A DNA stretch of 26,421 bases, from positions 3,056,331 to 3,082,751 of the forward strand of contig BFEA01000041.1 in assembly GCA_003427395.1 (NCBI GenBank), in the 5' to 3' direction. The stretch's first letter is position 1, and the number at the start of each line of letters is the position of its first letter. Both the position numbers and the translations under genes were made by a program. The notes under the pieces are model-generated. The model searched no databases, was not told where the DNA came from, and was given only the letters and a program-made list of their open reading frames with translations. This stretch comes from Chara braunii. Taxonomy: Eukaryota > Streptophyta > Charophyceae > Charales > Characeae. This document shows positions 20,209 to 26,421 of the stretch, piece after piece.

Positions 20209-20382
20209 CCCCTTAACAACAACAGATGGTGGATCGTCCTTCTCCCGTTCGCCCTCCTGCTGCTCCTCACGCTCTTCCTCCTCCTCCTCCGCTGCTCCTC
20301 CTGCTCTCCCCCGGCTTCGTTTTTCGCTCCCCTCTCAGCGCGGGCGTCACCCGCGTCGCTTTTCGCCCGCCCGCCTGGTGCG

Positions 20383-20580
20383 CGCGTCGGCTCGGCCCTC
20401 CGCCCCTTGCCCGCTTCGGTTTTCCCTGTCCTCGACTTTTCCCGCCCGTCTATGTGCGGGCCTCGCCCCTGGGCCGCTTCCCCCGCGCCGGCTCCGCCCT
20501 CCGCCCCTTGCCCGCTTCGGTTTTCCCTGCCCGCGACTTTCCCCCCGTCTCTGCGTGGGCCTCGCCCCTGGGCCGGTTAA
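20383..20580. repeat. 101-bp GC-rich tandem duplication
   Basis: CGCCCCTTGCCCGCTTCGGT at 20401 recurs at 20502, and GCCTCGCCCCTGGGCCG recurs at the same offset of about 101 bp. It lies in a C/T/G-rich tract (20220-20580) that keeps frames open without protein-like content. Confidence 0.85.
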
Positions 20581-20741
20581 CCTGCCCGGTTCCGCACCTT
20601 TACATGTTTCCCTTGGTTCCCTCGACCGAGCATGTCAGCGGGACCTTTGTAACTCTTAAGAGTATCGATATATATATATATATTTTTAATTTTTTATTGT
20701 TTTTGAGCCGACCGGGCAAGTGTCCCGGGGCCACTCTGGTA

Positions 20742-20841
20742 GCCTAGGCAGTTTCCGATTTTTATTTTTTTTTACAGCAAAAAATATGCGATTTGGGAAA
20801 AAAAAAAAGGGGTTGTAGGGTTCGAAAAACCCTACAACCCC
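20742..20841. repeat. Dispersed repeat R2 copy 2 ending in a perfect hairpin
   Basis: 20742-20822 matches 13142-13225. It then forms a perfect 14-bp stem: GGGGTTGTAGGGTT (20809-20822), loop CGAAA, AACCCTACAACCCC (20828-20841). An A-run before and a T-run after extend the symmetry, so this looks like two R2 ends joined head to head. Confidence 0.75.
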
Positions 20842-22114
20842 GTACTTCTTTTTTTTTTTTACGTTTTTTTTCGCCCAGGAAAAATTTGTGAAAATCATGG
20901 CCGCGGAATTGGGGCCGCCATCCGCGGCCTCGTCCACAAAAGTGGCCGCCACGGCCATTGGACCCCACGGCCGCGGGTGATACATAAGACGTCGCTCTCA
21001 ATCACATGAATATGCAAGAAGAAGAAAAAGAGAGAATCATCCAAGTTGCAAGAATGCAAATGAGAAATCAACAGTCTCACCGGAAACGTCGGAATAGGTC
21101 GGGCCGCCTGTCGCTCGCTCGCTCGCGCCCAGCGTCACACCTGAACGCACCAAGAAAATATTCCGGTGTGAATGTCGTAGTAAAGAAAAATTTGGCACCT
21201 CTAACTACCGTGCGTCTGCAGTTACAGGCGGACCAAAGTCCCGAGAGTCAGCCTTCCCTGGGAACGGCGCCACCGTCAACTGGACTGTAGGGATCCGCCG
21301 GCAAGCCAAACAGACCCTTTGCTGCACCCCGTGTCTGTCACCAACGTGAGAGTCGTTTGCGGCTCCTGTAACTTGTAGAATTTCAACTTAATTAACACCA
21401 CAAAACAAGTCAGCGGCACAAGCAGACCGAAAAAAACGCAGGAGGCAAAGTCAAATCACGTGGAGGAAAAATATAAGCATTTTTTTTAGTCCAGAACAAT
21501 AGGATAAGTTGCGCTACAACCAGCCTTTAAATCAGGCCCAAGCCGCCCAACCTCTGGATCCGGAAAATCAGTTTGAGTCCCTACACTCCTCACAAATAAT
21601 CTCTGGCAGATTCTGCGGCCCACAGGGTGTCGCCTGTAGCGGGCCCGTTGATCCCAAGAAGTCCGGATTAGATTCGCGGGCCCATTGAGGCCAAAGCTCG
21701 AGCTCATCCTTTACCATCAGGTCCTCTGTCCGACCTTCCCTTGAACTAAGCCCAATCTGGTCAGTTGTGACAATTAACATTCTCGGTCCAGCTTTCCCGC
21801 ACGGGAGTCCTTCCCAAGTCCTATTATGGTTGGAGGAAAAAACAGGGTAGGTCCCTCATAGTAAAAATTCCAGTCTCTGATCGGAAATGTTGGTCCGCTC
21901 ACGAGGAAGTACTGGTACGAGACTCACCAATGAATACTTGTCCGTGTAGTTTAAACCCCGTAAGCTTCGCCTCGGTACCAGCCTCAGTCCAATCGGGACC
22001 AATAAAATCTGTTCCAACTCTGTCGAGAAAACCCTGGTCTCAACTCTCTCTTCAGCTGCCAAAGTTTGTCTTCGGCCCAGCCTCGCGCTAGCCTTGGCCG
22101 AAATTCCACACCAC
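20842..22114. other. Unassigned sequence with GGCCGC-rich patch
   Basis: 20895-20975 is rich in GGCCGC words. An ATG frame of 94 codons at 21006-21290 (plus) starts with a Glu/Arg/Gln-rich stretch, but I recognise no domain and would not call it a gene. 21300-22110 has only short open frames on either strand. Confidence 0.35.
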
Positions 22115-22284
22115 TTTGTGGCCGGGGGGGAGGGGGAGGAAGGGTTTGGGGGCTGATTGGGGTTGCGCAACCCCAACCCCACCCCATCAAAGGGGGAAAA
22201 AAAAAGACGAATATTGGGAAGGGGTGGGTCGGGGGTAAAAAAAAAAAGAAAAAAAAAAAAAGGATTGATTGATTGATTGATTGG
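22115..22284 (+). repeat. Dispersed repeat R1 copy 2, with (GATT)n tail
   Basis: Second copy of the element at 12245-12420. Here the internal palindrome GGGGTTGCGCAACCCC (22159-22174) is perfect. It ends with two A-rich tracts and GATTGATTGATTGATTG, followed by C-rich and CA-rich DNA just as in copy 1. Confidence 0.8.
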
Positions 22285-22336
22285 GAGCCGCCCCTCCCCC
22301 ATGCACACACACACACACACACACACATACACACAA

Positions 22337-23730
22337 AATCAGTTTTATGTAAGTTTGTCTTCCCCCTGTTGTTTGTCATTTCTCTGATTTTTTCTAAGTG
22401 GTTTGTTGTGTGCCCAACTGAGTACCCTTAATTAGTGGCAAACAGTTGGTGGTTCCTCGTTTGGAGTGCCTAATGCACTCTTATGGGGGCCGCTCGGTTC
22501 AGGATGTCTGTGTTGCCTATGGGTGATGCCGGATGTTCGTCGGAGTGACTCTCTGTCTCAGTGGGTGGTGGGAACCAACAGTCTGCGGGGTTCAATCGTC
22601 ATGTGAGTAGGTCATGTGCTGCCCTTCTCCGTGTTGGGTGCGTGGACGTCCTCGTCTGCGCTCCGCCGTTGCCCGCTTGCTTTGCATGTGGTTCTTTGCA
22701 GGTTGAGGTGTTCGTTGTGTGGTGTGGCTGTGTTGTTGGTGTTGCCTTGCGCTTCTCTGCTCCGATGCCTTGCTGCCCTTCTGCTGGTCGTTCCTTCCGT
22801 GTTTGCTGCTTGTGGACTTTGTTGGATGACTGCCGTGTTGCTGATGCCTTGTGCTTTACTCCATGGTTGCCAAGTTGCTAGTCCGCTCGCCCTATCGCCC
22901 CTTGCAGTGTGGATGCCTTGTTGTGTTGTCTTGTTCTTCATGACACGGCTGCCGTGCTGCATGTCTTGCGTGCCATGTCGTTCCTTGCAGTCGTTTTTGC
23001 CATTGTGCAGCTGTGTTGCCTCTACTGTGCTGCCTGGTGCTCCACAGGGTTGTTGTCCGCTGCTATGTTCCGCTTGGGGACAGTCTGCCTTCAACAAAGG
23101 TCAAAGGGTTCATGACCCAAACCATCAAATCCGGAGATTCCACATATTGTCGAGGGTTCAGCCTCTTGATGAGTCGATGCAACTCCGACGAAACAATCTT
23201 TCATCATCTGTTTATTTTTTTCAGTCTTTGCTTTGTTTATACTTGTATTTTTTCGGGGTGTTGTTTTTGCATTGTCGTCGTTTGTCTTGCTGTTGTTTCC
23301 CTCGCTGTCTTACGCTGTTTGCTTGCCCATCCNTCTACCCCATGCCTTTCACCCAGTGTGCTTTGTTGTTTTGTGCTGTCTGCCTGCCCACCCGCCTCCC
23401 CCTTGCCCTCCATTCTTTCACTGCTGCACGTCGTTCTGTGCCTTGTCGATTGTCTTATGTCGTTTTTCTAGTTGTGATTGTCTTTTGATTTGCTTTTGTG
23501 GTCTTGTGGCCTAATGCCTTCGGGCCATGGTCCTGTGGTGTTGGTAGGATTGGTGAAAGATAGAGGTCGATCTATGCACATCTGTTGCTTTTGTGTTTGG
23601 GATGTATGAACCTTCTCCATACGATGTGGATCACTCAGCCTTTCCGATGGTATGACTTTTGATCGCACTTTCAAGTAGAACTCGTCGCGATTAGCGTCGC
23701 GGTAGCGTCCTGTTCTCATATAAAACACAC
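22337..23730 (+). repeat. 1.4-kb repeat R3, copy 1
   Basis: Starts AATCAGTTTTATGTAAGTTT right after a (CA)n tract and ends CTCATATAAAACACAC. It matches copy 2 (24157-26199) along its length. A tRNA-like pair of boxes lies at 22554-22564 and 22589-22597. About 45-50 bases near 23040-23095 are absent from copy 2. Long open frames on both strands (Leu/Cys/Val-rich, or Gln/Thr/Arg-rich) come from biased T/G/C composition; I see no known domain. One N at 23333. Confidence 0.85.
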
Positions 23731-24063
23731 GCATAGCAGGGGGATCTATATGTCTCCTCTATTGCTATCAAGGGGGTCGACTCTACCTTGTTGAGTTGTG
23801 ATAACCTGCGTGACCCGATACCAATGGCAACTGTTGCTAGTTCATGGTGATGGACACCATCCCCAGTAAAAGCCTTCCCGTGCATCAGACTTAGTCTATC
23901 CTTTTGACATTTTCCACTAAGAATCCTACCTGTTATTGTGTGTGTTTGTGTTTGTCTGTATGTGTGTGCGGAGTCCATGGGGCACGACGCTGAATGGTCT
24001 AGTGCCCCAGGAGACTAGTCCATCCGGCCTTCCGCATGGAGGGATGTAGGTGGGAGACACACC

Positions 24064-24120
<57 letters not shown>

Positions 24121-24156
24121 AGTTTTATGTAAGTTTGCACGCACACACACACACAC
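23731..24156. other. Spacer between R3 copies, with (CA)n
   Basis: Unique sequence to about 23935, then GT-rich and (CA)n tracts (24074-24117, 24141-24156). The first words of R3 (AATCAGTTTTATGTAAGTTT) occur once at 24117 and again at 24157, a local duplication at the copy 2 boundary. No gene seen. Confidence 0.6.
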
Positions 24157-24978
24157 AATCTGCTTTATGTAAGTTTGTTTTCCCCTTGTCGTTTGTCTTT
24201 TCTCTTATTTTTTTCTAAGTAGTTTGTTATGTGCCCAACTGAGCACCCTTAAGTAATGTTAAACAGTTGGTGGTTCCTCGTTTGGAGTGCCTACTCCACT
24301 CTTATGGGGGCCCCTCGGTTCGGGATGTCTGTGTTGCCTATGGGTGATGCCGGATGTTCGTAGGAGTGACTCTCTGGCTCAGTGGGTGGTGGGAACCAAC
24401 AGTCTGCGGGGTTCAATCGTGATGTGAGTAGGTCATGTGCCGCTTTGCTCCATGTTGGGTGCGTGGACGTCCTCGTCTGCGCTCCGCCGTTGCCCTGGTG
24501 CCTGTCCCACTTGCTTCGCATGTGGTTCTTTCAAATTGCAGGTTGTGGTGTTTGTTGTGTGGTGTGGTTGTGTTGTTGGTGTTGCCTTGCGCTTCGCTGC
24601 TCCGCTGCCTTGCTGCCCTTCCACTGGTCATTCCTTCCGTGTTTGCTGCTTGCGGGGGGAAGTTGCGGGCTTTGTTGGATAATTGCCGTGTTGCTGATGC
24701 CTTGTGCTTCACTCCACGGTTGCCAAGTTGCTGGTCCGCTCGCCCTGTCGCCCCTTGCAGTGTGGTTGCCTTGTTGTGTTGTCTTGTGCTTCACAACATG
24801 ACTGCCGTGCTGCATGTCCTGCGTGCCATGTCGTTCCTTGCAGTCGTTTTTGGCGTTGTGCAGTTTTGTTGCCTCTACTGTGCTGCCTGAACAAGGGGCA
24901 AGGGGTTCATGACCCAAACCATCAAATACGAAGATTCCGCAGATTGTCGAGGGTTTCATTTAGATCATTAGTTTCTAT

Positions 24979-25308
24979 GTAGACCCCCGTACGAATACGG
25001 GCCGTACGTACGTACATACGGGCTCATACCGTAGTATGGGCCGTACATATGGAAAAAAAGAAAAAAAGAAAAATCAAAAAAATCTGAAAAAAAAAATGTT
25101 ATGCAGAAAAATAACATGAAACACTTTTGCTTCAGGGTCATATTGAAATTCGTTGTCAAATTTGAGATAAAAGTTATAAAACAACAAAACGATTTTTTAT
25201 TTTTATTACTTTCGTACGGGGCTGTACATACGGCCGTACGGCCGCTCATACAGCCGTACGTACGACCGTACGATAAATCCCCCGTACATTGTATGGAGTG
25301 TTACACAT
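24979..25308. mobile_element. CGTACG-rich element inside the plastid DNA
   Basis: Both ends are packed with CGTACG, GTACGTAC and CGGCCGTACGGCCG palindromes (24986-25050 and 25213-25290), forming loose inverted repeats around an A-rich centre. It is bounded by ATTAGTTTCTAT (24967-24978) and ATTAGTTTATAT (25309-25320), a 12-bp direct repeat with one mismatch, as expected for a target-site duplication. No transposase frame. Family unknown. Confidence 0.5.
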
Positions 25309-25470
25309 ATTAGTTTATATATTCATTATATTGATTGTGTTTTTATTTACTTCTATGACAATAAAAAAGAAATAAAACCCAAAAAATACTTGATTTCGAA
25401 CTTCTTTAATACTAGAGTTTTTATTCAAATGAATAATAACCATATACTGAACATAGAAAATATAAAGCAA

Positions 25471-25581
25471 TCAAAATTTATTTATCTGACTAGCTGTTTT
25501 AACATAAAGTATTAATAAAAAGGTTGTTGGGATAATAATAAAAAATGTCGTTGCAAAGAAAGCAAGAATATTAACTTCCAT
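25471..25581 (-). CDS. psbM-like frame (photosystem II protein M), nuclear plastid copy
   Basis: A complete minus-strand frame of 36 codons runs from ATG (25579-25581) to TGA (25471-25473). It starts MEVNILAF and continues with a single hydrophobic membrane span and the conserved ending LYVKTASQ, which identifies photosystem II reaction-centre subunit M. PsbM is a one-helix thylakoid protein at the photosystem II dimer interface, normally about 34 residues; this one has a slightly longer tail (INKF). Several span residues are bulkier or more polar than in PsbM proteins I know (for example Phe9, Thr12, Phe13, Thr20), which could reflect drift after transfer or the natural alga sequence. GGAAAATTT lies before the ATG. 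In this nuclear context it is probably not expressed as a functional protein. Confidence 0.85.
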   Translation of the reverse strand: MEVNILAFFATTFFIIIPTTFLLILYVKTASQINKF

Positions 25582-26220
25582 AAATTTTCCAATTATTTGA
25601 ATCTTTCAAAGTATAATAACTCCTGATGAGTTGGTGCAACTCCGATGAAACAATTTTTCATCATCTGTTTATTTTTTCTAGTCTTTGCTTTGTTTATACT
25701 TGTATTTTTTTTGGGTGTTGTTTTTGCATTGTTGTCGTCTGACTTGCTGTTGTTTCTTTCGCTACCTTACGCTGTTTGCTTGCCCATCCGTCCACCCCAT
25801 GCCTTTCACCCAGTGTGCTTTGTTGTTTTGTGTTGTCTGACTGCCCACCCGCCTCCCCCTTGCCCTCCAACCTTTCGCTGCTGCACGTCGTTCTATGCCT
25901 TGTCAATTGTCTTATGTCGTTTTTCTAGTTGTGATTGTCTTTTGCTTTGCTTTTGTGGTCTTGTTGCCTAATGCTTTCGGGTCATGGTCCTATGGTGTTG
26001 GTAGGATTGGCGAAAGATAGAGGTCGATGTATGCACATCTGTAGCTTTTGTGTTGGGATGTATGAGCCTTCTCCATACGATGTGGACCGCTCAGCCTTCT
26101 GATGGTATGACTTTTGATCGCACTTTTAAGTTTTAAGTACAACTCGCCACGATTAGCGTCGCCGTAGCGTCCTGTTCTCATATAAAACACACACACACAC
26201 ACACACACATTTGCAGCGCA

Positions 26221-26345
26221 ACAAAAAAACGATTGTGGCCTGTGTTACTGCGCGTTCAATGAACACGCGTTTCTTGTTCATGTTTTGAACGCGTTGAACG
26301 CGCGTTCATTGAACGGGGCTAAACGCGGTGAGCGCGTTTGCACAG
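26221..26345. other. Cluster of GAACGCG palindromes
   Basis: GCGCGTTCAATGAACACGCG, GAACGCGTTGAACGCG, GCGCGTTCATTGAAC and GTTCATGTTTTGAAC lie within about 90 bases, so several alternative hairpins can form. No gene. The sequence then passes into a (GT)n tract. Confidence 0.7.
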
Positions 26346-26368
26346 GGTGCAGAGGTGTATGCTGAGGG

Positions 26369-26380
26369 TTGTGTGTGTGT

Positions 26381-26421
<41 letters not shown>
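26369..26421. repeat. (GT)n microsatellite at window end
   Basis: GT units with a single C interruption near 26385 run to the last base, so the tract continues outside the window. Confidence 0.97.

Larger units (their letters stand above)
24956..25619. other. Plastid-derived DNA inserted in nuclear repeat
   Basis: The 664 bp that interrupt R3 copy 2 are much more AT-rich than the surroundings and contain a psbM reading frame on the minus strand. The bases at 24956-24978 and 25309-25619 are AT-rich and plastid-like in composition; the part between is a separate CGTACG-rich element. About 320 bp of plastid DNA is implied. Direct joins to R3 on both sides make a nuclear insertion (NUPT) more likely than contamination. 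Confidence 0.7.
24157..26199 (+). repeat. 1.4-kb repeat R3, copy 2, interrupted
   Basis: Two segments, 24157-24955 and 25620-26199, together match copy 1. They are separated by 664 bp of foreign AT-rich DNA. Copy 1 reads through this point with GAGGGTTCAGCCTCTTGATG, whereas copy 2 breaks after GAGGGTT and resumes at CTCCTGATGAG. A-box-like TGGCTCAGTGG (24375-24385) and B-box-like GGTTCAATC (24410-24418) are better preserved than in copy 1. Confidence 0.85.

Noticed and set aside
21006-21290. 94-codon ATG frame with Glu/Arg/Gln-rich N-terminus
   Set aside because: No recognisable domain, no splice or promoter support, and low-complexity composition.
22616-23488. 290-codon Leu/Cys-rich membrane-like protein in R3
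   Set aside because: Open frames occur in several frames on both strands because of T/G/C-biased composition; copy 2 does not preserve the same frame, and an N lies inside.
22337-26199. R3 copies as LTRs of a compact retrotransposon
   Set aside because: No TG...CA ends, no primer-binding site next to either copy, and the roughly 430-bp spacer has no polypurine tract or coding.

Overview
The window looks like nuclear DNA from a repeat-rich plant-lineage eukaryote. My best guess is a charophyte alga such as Chara: the Ty3/gypsy gag-pol resembles families I associate with Chara braunii (from memory, not checked), and a plastid psbM sequence sits among nuclear repeats. Long (CA)n, (GA)n and (CT)n microsatellites, a 498-base run of N, intron-like splice signals and the absence of operon-like gene spacing all argue against a prokaryote.

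Layout. 243-676 is a 14-bp tandem array leading straight into a decayed Ty3/gypsy element (681-5156: gag, protease, reverse transcriptase, RNase H, start of integrase). It is broken by nonsense codons, frame changes and a 3' truncation. 5157-9876 is mostly unassigned, with one possible thioredoxin-like exon (5913-6260) and short tandem duplications. 9877-17768 is a dense field of non-autonomous elements: a tRNA-derived SINE candidate, two related TTAA-flanked inverted-repeat elements, a 651-bp foldback with 215-bp arms, a hAT-like miniature element, the assembly gap and several compound microsatellites.

The clearest host-type gene is on the minus strand at 17997-18875. It joins a ubiquitin-like domain, a cysteine-rich module and a C-terminal RING-H2 domain, that is, a likely E3 ubiquitin ligase carrying its own ubiquitin fold. 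Its 5' end overlaps a two-copy 207-bp tandem duplication that has split the ubiquitin start region: the connected copy has ATA where the other copy has ATG.

The right end (22.3-26.2 kb) holds two same-orientation copies of a 1.4-kb repeat. The second copy is interrupted by AT-rich DNA with an open psbM-like reading frame (minus strand 25471-25581, 36 codons), so it is probably a nuclear insertion of plastid DNA. That DNA appears to be interrupted in turn by a 330-bp CGTACG-rich element bounded by a near-perfect 12-bp direct repeat. The order of events is readable: repeat copy, then plastid DNA, then small element. No CRISPR, rRNA or complete tRNA gene was found.
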